Shown: positions 15,240 through 24,712 of the stretch, in pieces
Position numbering within the stretch: the stretch's first letter is position 1
Layout: each line of letters begins with the position of its first letter
Source of the DNA: Allomesorhizobium sp043769475
GTDB lineage: Bacteria > Pseudomonadota > Alphaproteobacteria > Rhizobiales > Rhizobiaceae
Assembly: GCF_043769475.1 (NCBI RefSeq)
Contig: NZ_CP171729.1
Coordinates: forward strand, 3,286,001 to 3,350,000
Length of the DNA stretch: 64,000 nt
Direction of reading: 5' to 3'
Position numbers and translations under genes: made by a program
The notes under the pieces: generated by a model
What the model saw: only the letters and a program-made list of their open reading frames with translations
What the model was told of the DNA's origin: nothing
Databases searched by the model: none

Positions 15240-15740
15240 TCACGCCGTGCCGAATGTCTCGAACAAGACGCCCGCAAGCGCTTCCTTTGCCGACGTGCCC
15301 GACCAGACGACGAACTGGAAGGCCTGGAAATAGCATTCGCAGGCCTCGAGTGCGGAGGACAGAAGAACCTCCACCTGCTGGCTGGACGGTTCGACGCCGC
15401 CGGCTAGCAGCAGCGACTGCCGGAACATGATCGCGCCCTCCTGCTCCCAGAGGTCGAAATGGCCGAACAGCATCTGCTCGTTGATGAGCGACAGGAGCCG
15501 CATGATCTCCAGCGTCCGGTTTTCCGGCACCTTAATGTCGAAGGCGCAGGCCAGATGCAGCGCCTCGAAATCCTCCATCCAGGAAAAGGAGATATGATAG
15601 TCGGTCCAGCTTCCCGCGACCGATATCGATATTTCGTCGTCCCCCGTGCGCTCGAAAGCCCAGTCATTGTGGTTCGCGACATGCTCGATCACATCCACCG
15701 GGTGGATTTCGCGGGCAAACTCGAGTTCGAGAAGTTCCAT
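15240..15740 (-). CDS. YbjN domain-containing protein
   Basis: 166 residues of the YbjN fold, related to type III secretion chaperones: it starts MELLELEFAREIHPVDVIEH and contains DDEISISVAGSW, LHLACAFDIKVPE and a central LLSLINEQMLFGHFDLW. Proteins of this family are short, acidic and cytoplasmic, and probably act as chaperones; no substrate is known. The longer open frame starting at 15794 has no support. It is the first gene of a pair with the CsaA-like gene, and both have chaperone-like relatives, which makes joint work on protein folding plausible but unproven. Confidence 0.85.
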   Translation of the reverse strand: MELLELEFAREIHPVDVIEHVANHNDWAFERTGDDEISISVAGSWTDYHISFSWMEDFEALHLACAFDIKVPENRTLEIMRLLSLINEQMLFGHFDLWEQEGAIMFRQSLLLAGGVEPSSQQVEVLLSSALEACECYFQAFQFVVWSGTSAKEALAGVLFETFGTA

Positions 15741-15876
15741 GAAATGCTTCCTGTCGTTACGGGAGCGCCACCGCGCGCTCCGCGGGAAAGGCACACACGA
15801 CGAACAAAATTCGCGAACTCAGGCAGGCAGGACAGTGTGGCGCAACAGGCCCCAAGCCGGACCCCCGCCGCCCGGC

Positions 15877-15900
15877 GCATGATCCGGCTCCGAATCATGC
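15877..15900. repeat. GCATGAT..ATCATGC palindrome
   Basis: GCATGATCCGG and CCGAATCATGC form a hairpin in the 320-base gap between the YbjN and ubiK genes. It is a short copy of the repeat type at 6148-6192. The rest of the gap is AT-richer near 16040-16060 and shows no gene. Confidence 0.6.
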
Positions 15901-16062
15901 AACAAATTCAGTGTATTGATGCGGAGTCGCGTGACCAGCCCCTTTTTGCGCAGTGCGGCATGAGGGTGTGGAAAGCGGCTGTCACAAAGATTCATGCAAG
16001 CCGGATAAGCGATTCAGCGCAAAGCACTTTTCCGGATTCGGCTTTGTGGAAAAGTTAATGAA

Positions 16063-16380
16063 TTATTTTTTCGGCTTGGCTTTGGACGCAGCCGGCGAAG
16101 CCGCTTCGGCGGCTTTCGCACCGGAAAGCTCCGCAATGCGAGCCTCTAGCGCATCGATGCGCGTTGCCAGCCGCTTGGCCTCGGCGCGGGCCTTGATGGC
16201 CATTTCGCGCATCGCCTCGAACTCTTCGCGCTGCACGACATCCATTGAGTTCAGTATTTTTTCCGCCTGGCCTTTGAAGGCGGTCTCGACTTCGCGGCGC
16301 ACGCCCTGGGCCGCGCCTGCGGCATCCGTCACCAGTTTTGCAAGTTCATCGAGTATGCGGTTCGGTCCGGTCGTCGACAT
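16063..16380 (-). CDS. ubiK: Ubiquinone biosynthesis accessory factor UbiK (BMFP domain)
   Basis: 105 residues: an amphipathic start (NRILDELAKLVTDAAGAAQG) followed by a coiled coil (MREMAIKARAEAKRLATRIDALEARIAELSG) and an Ala/Lys-rich tail. This is the layout of BMFP/UbiK proteins, trimeric membrane-fusogenic factors that help the aerobic ubiquinone biosynthesis complex. The ATG at 16380 was chosen; the longer frame runs into lgt upstream sequence. It is divergent from lgt with about 150 bases between the starts. In many alphaproteobacteria this gene sits next to lgt, so the setting supports the call. Confidence 0.85.
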   Translation of the reverse strand: MSTTGPNRILDELAKLVTDAAGAAQGVRREVETAFKGQAEKILNSMDVVQREEFEAMREMAIKARAEAKRLATRIDALEARIAELSGAKAAEAASPAASKAKPKK

Positions 16381-16531
16381 GGCGCAAAAACCTCTTGACG
16401 TTTCATTCGAAGTAATGCCGCGTCGCGATGAATGCAAGCTTATGAGGTGGGACGCATACCACCTCCGCCTTGACCCTGCCAAAGCGCTCCCGCATGGTCC
16501 GCGAACATCGCCCCCAAGTCCGGAGTTGCGT

Positions 16532-17383
16532 TTGACCGACTATCTGCTCCTGCCGCTCATGGCGCTGCCGTTTCCAAACATCGATCCGGTCATCGTCCAG
16601 ATCGGACCGCTGGCCATTCACTGGTACGGCCTTGCCTACATCGTCGGCATTCTGTTCGCCTACTGGTATGCCAAGCGGTTGGTGACCGATTCCCGGCTTT
16701 GGGCCGGTGGCGCGTTGCCGATGAAGCCGGAAGACCTCGACGATTTTCTGGTCTGGGCCGCTATCGGTGTCGTCGCCGGCGGGCGCATCGGCTATATTTT
16801 GTTCTACGATTTCGCTCGTTACCTTGCTAACCCGCTTGATATCTTTGCCGTCTGGCAGGGCGGCATGTCTTTCCATGGCGGCTTTGCCGGAACCACGCTC
16901 GCCATGATCCTGTTTGCCCGTTCGCGGGGCATCAACGTCTGGAGCTTCTTCGATGTCGTCGCGGCTGGCGCACCGGTCGCGCTGGGGCTCGTCCGCAGCA
17001 CCAATTTCATCAACTCCGAGCTTTGGGGCAGGCCGACCGACGTTCCTTGGGCCTTTGTCTTCCCGAATGGCGGACCATTCGCGCGTCATCCAAGCCAGCT
17101 TTACGAGGCGGCGCTCGAAGGCCTCGTGCTGTTCCTCGTCCTGCGGCTTCTCACCCACCCGCTGCTCAAGCTGAAGTCGCCGGGTTTCGTGGCCGGCGCG
17201 TTCGTCGCCGGTTACGGCGCGTCGCGCATCGTCGTCGAATTCTTCCGCGAGCCGGACCAGCACATCGGTTATTTGCTTGGCGACTGGCTGACTATGGGCA
17301 TGGTGCTGTCGGCTCCGATGGTCGTCGCCGGGATCTGGATGATGGCGCGGGCGAAAAGGAGCGCCGCGACGAGCCCGGCATGA
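16532..17383 (+). CDS. lgt: Phosphatidylglycerol-prolipoprotein diacylglyceryl transferase
   Basis: 283 residues with about seven membrane segments. It moves diacylglycerol from phosphatidylglycerol to the lipobox cysteine of prolipoproteins in the inner membrane. The signature is STNFINSELWGRPTD (usual form GRIGNFINGELWGR, so the first Gly residues are changed while Arg, Asn and Glu-Leu-Trp-Gly-Arg are kept), and SFHGGFAG and HPSQLYEA are also present. The proposed start is a TTG at 16532 six bases after CGGAG; an ATG at 16559 is the alternative. The stop overlaps the next ATG (ATGA), giving a coupled lgt-midA pair. Confidence 0.93.
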   Translation: MTDYLLLPLMALPFPNIDPVIVQIGPLAIHWYGLAYIVGILFAYWYAKRLVTDSRLWAGGALPMKPEDLDDFLVWAAIGVVAGGRIGYILFYDFARYLANPLDIFAVWQGGMSFHGGFAGTTLAMILFARSRGINVWSFFDVVAAGAPVALGLVRSTNFINSELWGRPTDVPWAFVFPNGGPFARHPSQLYEAALEGLVLFLVLRLLTHPLLKLKSPGFVAGAFVAGYGASRIVVEFFREPDQHIGYLLGDWLTMGMVLSAPMVVAGIWMMARAKRSAATSPA

Positions 17384-18468
17384 CACGGTTGAAGGATCGC
17401 ATCGCTGCCCTGATCGAAGTCAATGGGCCGATCAGCGTCGCCGACTATATGGCTCTTTGCCTGTTCGATCCCGACGGTGGCTACTATACGAATCGCGAGC
17501 CGTTCGGCGCGGCAGGCGATTTCATCACCGCGCCCGAAATCAGCCAGATGTTCGGCGAATTGGTCGCCGTATGGCTGCGGGCCGCCTGGGACGCGATCGG
17601 ATGCCCGTCGCCAGTTACCATGGCGGAAATCGGCCCCGGCCGCGGTACGCTGATGAAGGATACGCTGCGCGCACTTTCCAGGCTCGATCCGCGCTTCACC
17701 GCCGATGCCGGCATTGCGATGATCGAGACGAGCCCGAGGCTGGCCGATATCCAGAGAGATACGCTGGACGCAATCAGCGCCCGCGTGAGTTGGTATGACT
17801 CCGTCGACGGGCTCCCTCCGCAGCCGCTGCTCATCGTGGGAAACGAACTCTTCGACGCCGTTCCGATCCGCCAATATGTTCGCGCCGGCGGCAAATGGCG
17901 CGAGCGAGCCGTTGGCCTCGATGAAGCCGGTGGCCTGAACTTTGTCGCGAGCGCCGGCGCGCCAGATCCGTCCCTGCTGCCGCCGAATGCTGACAGTGCG
18001 CTGGAGGGCGCAATCGTCGAGCTTGCTCCAGCCCGTGCGGCGCTGATGGAGACGATCGCCGAACGGATCGGCAATCATGGCGGGGCCGGCCTGTTCATCG
18101 ACTATGGCTACACGTCGCCTGCGTTCGGGGACACGCTGCAGGCTGTGAGAAAGCATCGATACGAGGACGTGCTCGCCAATCCGGGCGAGGCGGACCTGAC
18201 CGCACATGTCGATTTTGCCGCCCTTGCAGGGGCGGCCGACCGGCACGGTCTCGATGCGCACATCATGACGCAGGGCGACTTCCTGCTCGCTATGGGATTG
18301 CTCGAGCGCGCCGGGCGTCTCGGCGCAGATGCCGACCATGCGACGCGCGAGCGTCTTTCAGGCGAGGTCGAGCGTCTCGCCGGGCCGGATCAGATGGGCG
18401 TCTTGTTCAAGGTGCTGGCCATTGCGCCGCGCGGGACGACCATTCAGCCCTTCCGGACGCCCGATTGA
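17380..18468 (+). CDS. Class I SAM-dependent methyltransferase, MidA/NDUFAF7 family
   Basis: 362 residues. The SAM-binding motif is AEIGPGRGTLMKD (about residues 81-93), followed by LLIVGNELFDAVPIRQY and FIDYGY, all typical of the NDUFAF7/MidA (DUF185) family. The mitochondrial member dimethylates an arginine of the complex I subunit NDUFS2 during assembly; a matching role with NuoD is likely in alphaproteobacteria but is inferred from homology. It overlaps lgt by four bases and is followed by pgeF after about 100 bases. Confidence 0.9.
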   Translation: MTRLKDRIAALIEVNGPISVADYMALCLFDPDGGYYTNREPFGAAGDFITAPEISQMFGELVAVWLRAAWDAIGCPSPVTMAEIGPGRGTLMKDTLRALSRLDPRFTADAGIAMIETSPRLADIQRDTLDAISARVSWYDSVDGLPPQPLLIVGNELFDAVPIRQYVRAGGKWRERAVGLDEAGGLNFVASAGAPDPSLLPPNADSALEGAIVELAPARAALMETIAERIGNHGGAGLFIDYGYTSPAFGDTLQAVRKHRYEDVLANPGEADLTAHVDFAALAGAADRHGLDAHIMTQGDFLLAMGLLERAGRLGADADHATRERLSGEVERLAGPDQMGVLFKVLAIAPRGTTIQPFRTPD

Positions 18469-18572
18469 CTCGGCAAATCCCCTGCCCCACTGTCCCGCCA
18501 CGGGAGCGCGAACCGGCGGACAAGGGCGAATTTGCCTTGACGCAATGGCGTTCGGAGACAACAAGGCGGAGC

Positions 18573-19367
18573 ATGAGAACCGACTCGAAGCTGGAGCCGC
18601 TCCGGTCACCTTTGCTCGCGAAAGCCGAAGCGCAGGGCGTCCGCCATGGCTTTTTCACCCGTGTCGGCGGCGTTTCGCAAGGCATCTATCGCGGCCTGAA
18701 CATCGGTGTCGGATCGAACGACGATCCTGCGCTGGTGCGGGAAAACCGCCGCCGTGTGGCCGAGTGGATGGGGGTCGCCCCCGATCTGCTGCTGTCGGCC
18801 TATCAGGTTCATTCGCCGGACGTGATCGTCGCCACCGAGCCGTTTTCCGGCCCGCGGCCGCAGGCAGACGCGATCGTGACGGACCGGCCGGGCCTGGCGC
18901 TCGGTGCTTCATCGGCCGATTGCGGCCCGGTTCTGTTTGCCGATGCCGAACGGGGCGTGATCGGCGCGGCTCATGCCGGCTGGAAAGGCGCGCTGACGGG
19001 CGTTCTCGAAAACACTGTCGCCGCGATGGAAAAACTCGGAGCCGTTCGCGAACACATCGTTGCCGTGCTGGGTCCCGCAATAGGCCCCGACAACTATGAA
19101 GTGGGAGCCGAATTCGTCGCGCGGTTCACCGAAGCCGACAGGGAAAACGAAAGCTATTTCACGCCGTCCCGCAACGGCGGACACTCGATGTTCGACCTGA
19201 ACCGCTACACCGTCGATCGCCTGCGCAAGGCCGGCGTCTCGGCGGACGGGCTCGGGCGGTGCACATACGCCGAGGAAGAGCTGTTCTATTCATATCGCCG
19301 CTCGACGCACCGCAAGGAGGCGGACTATGGCAGGCAGATTTCAGCTGTCGTTCTGGAGGAGACTTGA
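18573..19367 (+). CDS. pgeF: Laccase-domain (YfiH/PgeF) purine nucleoside phosphorylase / peptidoglycan editing factor
   Basis: 264 residues, the full length for this family. Conserved metal-site segments are visible: AYQVHSPDV (His), SSADCGPVLFAD (Cys), AAHAGWKGAL (His), and the C-terminal CTYAEEELFYSYRRSTHRKE. Family members remove mis-inserted L-serine units from peptidoglycan precursors and can cleave purine nucleosides; older databases call them polyphenol oxidases. An ATG at 18573 after GGCGGAG is preferred over a TTG at 18465. The stop codon overlaps the next gene by one base (TGATG), so it is coupled to the M24 peptidase. Confidence 0.88.
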   Translation: MRTDSKLEPLRSPLLAKAEAQGVRHGFFTRVGGVSQGIYRGLNIGVGSNDDPALVRENRRRVAEWMGVAPDLLLSAYQVHSPDVIVATEPFSGPRPQADAIVTDRPGLALGASSADCGPVLFADAERGVIGAAHAGWKGALTGVLENTVAAMEKLGAVREHIVAVLGPAIGPDNYEVGAEFVARFTEADRENESYFTPSRNGGHSMFDLNRYTVDRLRKAGVSADGLGRCTYAEEELFYSYRRSTHRKEADYGRQISAVVLEET

Positions 19368-20518
19368 TGGCGCTGCATTTTGAACGATCGGAATTCGACG
19401 CACGCCGCGACCGGCTGATGATCGAGATGGCCGAGAAGAAGCTCGACGCCATCCTGCTGTTCGCCCAGGAGAGCATGTATTGGCTGACCGGCTACGACAC
19501 GTTCGGCTTCTGCTTTTTCCAATGCCTCGTCCTGAAGGCGGACGGCTCTATGGTGCTTTTGACGCGGTCGGCCGACCTGCGCCAGGCGCGCCACACCTCC
19601 ACGATCGACAACATCGTGGTGTGGACCGACCGCGTCGACGCCAATCCGGCACTCGACCTGCGCAATCTGCTGAACGAACTCGATCTCCTCGGCGCCCGCA
19701 TTGGCGTGGAATACGACACGCACGGGCTGACCGCCTTCAACGGCCGCCGGCTCGACGACCAGTTGCAGACATTCGGCCAGATCGCCGATGCCTCCGGCAT
19801 CGTGCAGCGCCTGCGGCTGTTCAAGAGCCCCGCCGAAATCAGTAAGGCGGAAAAGGCAGCCAATCTCGCCGACGATGCCTTCGACGCGGCGCTCAAGCTG
19901 ATCAAGCAGGGTGCCGACGAAGGCGCTATACTGGCGGCCATGCAGGGCGCGATCTTTGCCGGCGGCGGAGATTATCCGGCCAACGAGTTTATCATCGGCT
20001 CGGGCGCCGACGCGCTGCTCTGCCGTTATAAGGCCGGTCGCCGCAAGCTCCTGAAGAACGACCAGCTGACGCTCGAATGGGCCGGCGTGTTCCACCACTA
20101 CCATGCAGCGATGATGCGCACCGTTCTCACCGGCAAGGTGTCGAAGCGCCATCAGGAACTGTTCGACGCCTCACGCGACGCGCTCATGGCAGTCGAGAAG
20201 GCGATGACGCCCGGCAACACGTTCGGCGACGTCTTCGACGCCCATGCCCGCACGCTGGAGGCGCATGGCCTGACGAAGCATCGGCTCAACGCCTGCGGCT
20301 ATTCGCTGGGCGCCCGCTTCACGCCGTCATGGATGGACATGCCGATGTTCTACCAGGGCAACCCGGAGCCGATCGCGCCGAACATGACGCTGTTTGCACA
20401 TATGATCATCATGGATTCCGAGACCGAGACCGCGATGACGCTCGGACGCACCTATCTGACCACGGATTCGCAGCCCAAGCCGCTTTCGCGCCATGATCTC
20501 GACTTGATCGTGAAGTGA
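19367..20518 (+). CDS. M24-family metallopeptidase (Xaa-Pro dipeptidase type)
   Basis: 383 residues: a creatinase-like N-terminal domain (about 1-145) and a pita-bread catalytic domain. However, I do not see the usual full set of Asp/Asp/His/Glu/Glu ligands: the first ligand region reads LTLEWAGVFHHYHAAMMRTVL, where typical enzymes have two aspartates (D..G..Y..D.TR). The protein may therefore be an inactive or altered-specificity member, as in several rhizobial ectoine or creatine-type hydrolases. It is the last gene of the overlapping lgt-midA-pgeF-M24 chain. Confidence 0.82.
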   Translation: MALHFERSEFDARRDRLMIEMAEKKLDAILLFAQESMYWLTGYDTFGFCFFQCLVLKADGSMVLLTRSADLRQARHTSTIDNIVVWTDRVDANPALDLRNLLNELDLLGARIGVEYDTHGLTAFNGRRLDDQLQTFGQIADASGIVQRLRLFKSPAEISKAEKAANLADDAFDAALKLIKQGADEGAILAAMQGAIFAGGGDYPANEFIIGSGADALLCRYKAGRRKLLKNDQLTLEWAGVFHHYHAAMMRTVLTGKVSKRHQELFDASRDALMAVEKAMTPGNTFGDVFDAHARTLEAHGLTKHRLNACGYSLGARFTPSWMDMPMFYQGNPEPIAPNMTLFAHMIIMDSETETAMTLGRTYLTTDSQPKPLSRHDLDLIVK

Positions 20519-20576
20519 ATCCGGAATGCGAAAGGGGTTTCCGGTTGGCGCGAGGGGCGCAGAGAGGTTTGAGAGA

Positions 20577-21143
20577 ATGAGACGCTTGCCATTTTTGGCC
20601 GTGTCATTGCTCGCTGCCGTCGCATTGTCAGCCTGCAACAGCACCCAGGACGTGCTGGAGCCGTCCGCTATGGCCCCGCAGCCGCAGGGGCAAGGCGATG
20701 TCGCGTCCGTGCAACCGGCGGCGCCGGCGACCTCCTCAACCACGCCTACCGCGACGCAGAGCGCGGCGATAGCAACCAATGCCCGCATCCAGTTTGCTCC
20801 GATCGTCGGCACTTCGGTCGAAGCCGCGTCGGTGCTGTCGGAGCGGTTGGCAAGCCGCGCGCGCGAACGCGGCATCGCGCTTGCCCGCAGCAGCGACACC
20901 GCGACGACGCATGTGCTGAAGGGCTATTTTACCCCGCTTTCCGAGGGCAAGGAAACCACCGTCATCTATGTGTGGGACGTCTACGACCCGGCGGGAAACC
21001 GGGTTCATCGCATAACCGGCCAGCACAAGGCGCCGTCGGGCGGCTCGGAAGGCTGGTCGGCCGTTTCGCCGGCGACCATGCAGACGATCGCCGACGCCAC
21101 CATCGACCAGCTCGCCACCTGGCTGGCCGCGCGCACCGGATGA
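20577..21143 (+). CDS. Uncharacterised lipoprotein
   Basis: 188 residues from an ATG after GAGAG. A lipoprotein signal peptide ends in LSAC at about residue 19. A Pro/Gln/Ala/Thr-rich linker of some 45 residues follows, then a folded domain beginning IQFAPIVGTSVEAASVLSERL and containing TTHVLKGYFTPLSEGKETTVIYVWDVYDPAGNRVHRI. I have seen this domain layout in rhizobial lipoproteins of unknown function; it should face the periplasm. It sits alone between the M24 peptidase and prs. Confidence 0.75.
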   Translation: MRRLPFLAVSLLAAVALSACNSTQDVLEPSAMAPQPQGQGDVASVQPAAPATSSTTPTATQSAAIATNARIQFAPIVGTSVEAASVLSERLASRARERGIALARSSDTATTHVLKGYFTPLSEGKETTVIYVWDVYDPAGNRVHRITGQHKAPSGGSEGWSAVSPATMQTIADATIDQLATWLAARTG

Positions 21144-21261
21144 ATGTCGACGTGCTGCGACAACCGATTCTTTGGATTGCCGAACGAAAAAGCCAGCCGG
21201 CGCTTGCAATAGCAGCCAAGGCCGCTAAAAGCCGCGTCATATTCCCTACCAGGAACGGTGC

Positions 21262-22197
21262 ATGAAACTTTTCGCGGGCAATTCCAACCGGGTCCTGGCC
21301 GAAGGCGTCGCTCGCTATCTCAACGTGCCGATCGGCAAGGCCACCGTCCGGCGCTTCGCCGACCAGGAGATTTTTGTCGAGATCCAGGAAAACGTACGCG
21401 GCGAGGACGTCTTCATTCTCCAGTCGACATCGTTTCCGACCAACGATCATCTGATGGAACTTCTCATCATGATCGATGCCTTCATGCGTTCCTCGGCGCG
21501 GCGCATCACCGCCGTGATCCCCTATTTCGGCTATGCCCGCCAGGATCGCCGGGCATCGGGGCGCACGCCGATCTCGGCGAAGCTCGTCGCAAACATGATC
21601 ACGCGCGCCGGCGTTGACCGCGTGCTGACGCTCGACCTTCATGCCGGTCAGATCCAGGGCTTTTTCGACATTCCGACGGACAACCTCTTCGCGGTCCCGG
21701 TGATGGCGCGCGACGTCAAGGCGAAATACAAGCAGCTCGCCAATGTCATGGTGGTCTCGCCGGATGTCGGCGGCGTCGTGCGCGCCCGCGCTCTCGCCAA
21801 GCGCCTCGACGCGCAACTGGCGATCGTCGACAAGCGCCGCGAGCGGCCCGGCGAGTCCGAGGTGATGAACGTCATCGGTGATGTTCGCGGCAAGGACTGC
21901 CTGTTGATCGACGACATCGTCGATTCCGGCGGCACGCTCTGCAACGCAGCCGACGCGCTGCTCGCCAGCGGCGCGACCAGCGTAACCGCCTATATCACCC
22001 ACGCAGTATTATCCGGCGGCGCAGCCGCCCGCATTGCAGCATCGAAGCTGCAGGAGCTTGTGATCACGGATTCGATCCAGCCGACCTCCGCAATAGAGGC
22101 CGCGCACAACATCCGCGTCGTCTCGATCGCCGACCTCATCGGCGAGGCGATCTCGCGGACGGCGACCGAGGAATCGGTCTCGAGCCTGTTCGACTAG
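21262..22197 (+). CDS. prs: Ribose-phosphate pyrophosphokinase
   Basis: 311 residues, the normal length. It makes PRPP from ribose 5-phosphate and ATP for purine, pyrimidine, histidine and tryptophan synthesis. Recognised motifs are FADQEIFVEIQENVRGEDVF, YFGYARQDRR, the metal-binding DLHAGQIQGFFD (about residues 128-139), the flexible VDKRRERPGESEVMNV and the PRPP loop CLLIDDIVDSGGTLC (about 213-227). The ATG is preceded by GGAACGGTGC. It is followed immediately by a large palindromic repeat. Confidence 0.97.
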   Translation: MKLFAGNSNRVLAEGVARYLNVPIGKATVRRFADQEIFVEIQENVRGEDVFILQSTSFPTNDHLMELLIMIDAFMRSSARRITAVIPYFGYARQDRRASGRTPISAKLVANMITRAGVDRVLTLDLHAGQIQGFFDIPTDNLFAVPVMARDVKAKYKQLANVMVVSPDVGGVVRARALAKRLDAQLAIVDKRRERPGESEVMNVIGDVRGKDCLLIDDIVDSGGTLCNAADALLASGATSVTAYITHAVLSGGAAARIAASKLQELVITDSIQPTSAIEAAHNIRVVSIADLIGEAISRTATEESVSSLFD

Positions 22198-22301
22198 AGC
22201 AAGCCGCCCGATTTCGGAATCGGGCATCTCGCTCTAGCTTTTTGTTTTCGCATCGTTTTTTGCCGAAAACCGGCACCCACTTTCGGCACGATGCTCTAAC
22301 T
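22196..22301. repeat. Rhizobial mosaic palindromic repeat between prs and chrA
   Basis: Two hairpins in tandem: GCCCGATTTCGGAATCGGGC (22206-22225), framed by AGAGC..GCTCT, and a longer one with GCATCGT and ACGATGC as outer arms around GCCGAAAACCGG and CACTTTCGGC. The outermost TAGAGCA / TGCTCTA ends face each other. It lies between convergent genes and could end transcription from both sides. Confidence 0.7.
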
Positions 22302-23635
22302 ACGCCAACGTCCAAACCATTCCGGCCAGCGCAGCCGACAAGAGCACTGCGATCATGTTCGCATGATAGCGGATGAGCGCGATCCCCGCCGCTATGGCTA
22401 TAGCTGCCGCTGCCAGATCGATCGTGGCGAAATCTGGCGCCGGCAGGACGAATGGCCCAAGCGTCCATTCGCCGACATGTCCGAAAAGCACATGCAGCGC
22501 GAACCACACCGCAAGATTGGCGATAATGCCGACGACCGCGGCGGTGACGGCCGACAGCGCGCTGGCGAGCCAGCGCACGTTGCGCACCGTTTCGACATAG
22601 GGCGCGCCGACAAATATCCACAGGAAGCACGGCACGAAGGTGAACCACAGCGTGACTGCAGCGCCCAGTACGCCGCCGGTCAGAGCATCGAGGCCGGAGA
22701 GGCGGGCTCCGCCCAGAAAACCCACAAACACCAGCACCAGGATCAGCGGGCCAGGCGTGGTTTCGGCGAGGCCGAGGCCGGTCAGCATTTCGTCCGGCCG
22801 AAGCCAGCCGTAGATCTCGACCGCCTGCTGCGCCACATAGGCCAGCACCGCATAGGCGCCGCCGAAGGTGACGGCGGCCATCTTCGAGAAGAATGACGCT
22901 TCGGCAGAGAAGACATTGGCCCTGCCGAGCGATGCGTGGAGCGCTAATAGCGGGACGAACCAGATCGCGAGCCAGACGGCCAGCGTGACAAGGAACCGCC
23001 GCCAATTCGGCCGCGTCCATTCCGGCATTTCAATAAGCGGCTCGGTGGCAGCGAGTTTTCCGCTAGTCTCAGCCGTAGCGCCCGTTTTGCGGAGGAAAAC
23101 GCCGATCAGCGCCGCTGCGGCTATGATCAGCGGAAATGGCAGTTTCAGAAAGGCGATCGCGACGAACGCCGCGGCCGCCAGGACGACCATGGCCCAGCTC
23201 TTCAGTGCCCGTTTCGAAACCTTGATCAGCGCTTCCAGCACGACGGCGAGCACGGCAGCCTTCAACCCGAACAGCAGCCCCTGCACCAGCGGCACATCGC
23301 CCACCGTCAGGTACATCGCAGAGAGAAGCGTTATCACGATCGCGCCGGGCAGGACGAAAAGCAGCCCGGCGACCAGCCCCTCCCCGCACGCCATGCAGCA
23401 GCCAGCCGGCATAGGTGGCCAATTGCATGGCCTCGGGTCCGGGCAGCAGCATGCAATAGTTCAGCGCATGCAGGAAGCGTGGCTCATCGAGCCAGCGCTT
23501 CTCGTCGACCAGAATACGATGCATCAGCGCGATCTGACCGGCCGGCCCGCCGAAAGACAGAAGTCCTATCTTTGCAAAGGTTCTCGTCGCTTCCGAAAAT
23601 GACGGGCCGGCGGGCCGGCTTGCTTCTATGTCCAT
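22300..23635 (-). pseudogene. chrA: Chromate transporter ChrA with a one-base frameshift
   Basis: Two minus-strand frames together make one complete two-domain CHR-family transporter of about 445 residues. The first runs from ATG 23635 (SFGGPAGQIALMHRI, CMLLPGPEAMQLATY) to the GWLLHGVRGG region; the second continues from LVAGLLFVLPGAIVITLL to the end (LGLAETTPGPL, GGVLGAAVTLWFTFVPCF). They join if one base is removed from the CCCC at 23377-23380 (GGGG on the coding strand). As it stands the product is cut after about 85 natural residues and chromate efflux should be lost. It starts one base after chrB ends, so the two are one operon. An assembly error in the homopolymer is the alternative. 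Confidence 0.85.
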
Positions 23636-23636
23636 G

Positions 23637-24446
23637 CTACGCCGCCTTCACGGGCCAATTGTGCGTTTCCTGCGTGGCATGGCGGCACCAGCCATAAAGT
23701 GCATCGTAGATGATCATGCCCTTTTCCAGTTGCGCCAGATCGTCCGGTTCGACTGCCGAGAGCCCGAGCGAGATCGCCAGAAGCCCGGCCGCTTGCGGCT
23801 CCAGTTCCAGGCTCGCCGTATCGGCCCCACGCACAATTCTTGCAAGATGAAGCAACGAGGGATCGGTCAGCCCGAATTCGGAAATCAGCGTATCGAAGGT
23901 GCATTCGCCGCCGCGATGCGAGTAATGCACATCCTTGATGTCATAGGGGACTCCGCCGATCTCTTCGGCGACATCCTTCACCCATTCCGCTGCAACGAAG
24001 TGGAATATTGCCGACGGATCGATGAAGCGGCGGATCAGCCACGGACAGGCGATCCGGTCGATCTTTGGCCTTTCACGCGTTACCCAGACGCTCGGGCCGC
24101 CCGTTACATCCACGCCCGGTCCGTCGCGCGTGATCATGACGCCGCCGGCCTCCTCATAGGCATCCATGCCGCCCTCCAGCATCGCGACATCGGCGCCATG
24201 CGCAGCCAGCCGGGCGGCGGCCAGTTCGCTGACATTGTGGCCGTGGATGCAGTAGACGACGATCCGCCGGCCATCGGCGAAATCTGGCAGCCATTCGGCG
24301 GTTCTCAAATGGTCGCGCCAGACCGCGCCGGCGATCCGTCTGCCGGAACTCCGGAAAACGCTTTCGCGCCGCACATCGACGACATGTGGAAACCGGTCGG
24401 TGCCGGTCAACGCAACAAGTTCCTGGGCTGAGATTCTTCGAGGCAT
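23637..24446 (-). CDS. chrB: Rhodanese-ChrB fusion, chromate resistance protein
   Basis: 269 residues in two parts: a rhodanese-like domain (about 1-105, with Cys66 in VVYCIHGHNVSE at the active-site loop) and a ChrB C-terminal domain (about 118-269: WVTRERPKIDRIACPWLIRR, then HRGGECTFDTLI and GLSA). ChrB proteins accompany ChrA and act as chromate-responsive regulators or reductase-like factors. The operon order chrB-chrA with one base between is typical. ChrB appears intact while chrA is frameshifted. Confidence 0.88.
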   Translation of the reverse strand: MPRRISAQELVALTGTDRFPHVVDVRRESVFRSSGRRIAGAVWRDHLRTAEWLPDFADGRRIVVYCIHGHNVSELAAARLAAHGADVAMLEGGMDAYEEAGGVMITRDGPGVDVTGGPSVWVTRERPKIDRIACPWLIRRFIDPSAIFHFVAAEWVKDVAEEIGGVPYDIKDVHYSHRGGECTFDTLISEFGLTDPSLLHLARIVRGADTASLELEPQAAGLLAISLGLSAVEPDDLAQLEKGMIIYDALYGWCRHATQETHNWPVKAA

Positions 24447-24712
24447 GGTTTTCCTCCGCGCAAAATATGCGAAGGCGGAGCTTGGGCCGAAGCCTCAGCG
24501 GGGAGTCCACCCATGCCCCCGATATCAGGACCTTATTCCCGCCGGCGAGCATGTTCAATGACGATTTCAGGGCGGACGCTATAAAGCCGCACCCTCGCTG
24601 ACGGCTTGCCGGTCTCGCCTCGACTCTTTAGGGAGAGGTCTTGAAACCGTCTGCGATTGTGCGGCCCGCTCAAACATGAGCCGCCGCGACACTTACGATG
24701 AAAGTTCGTTCC

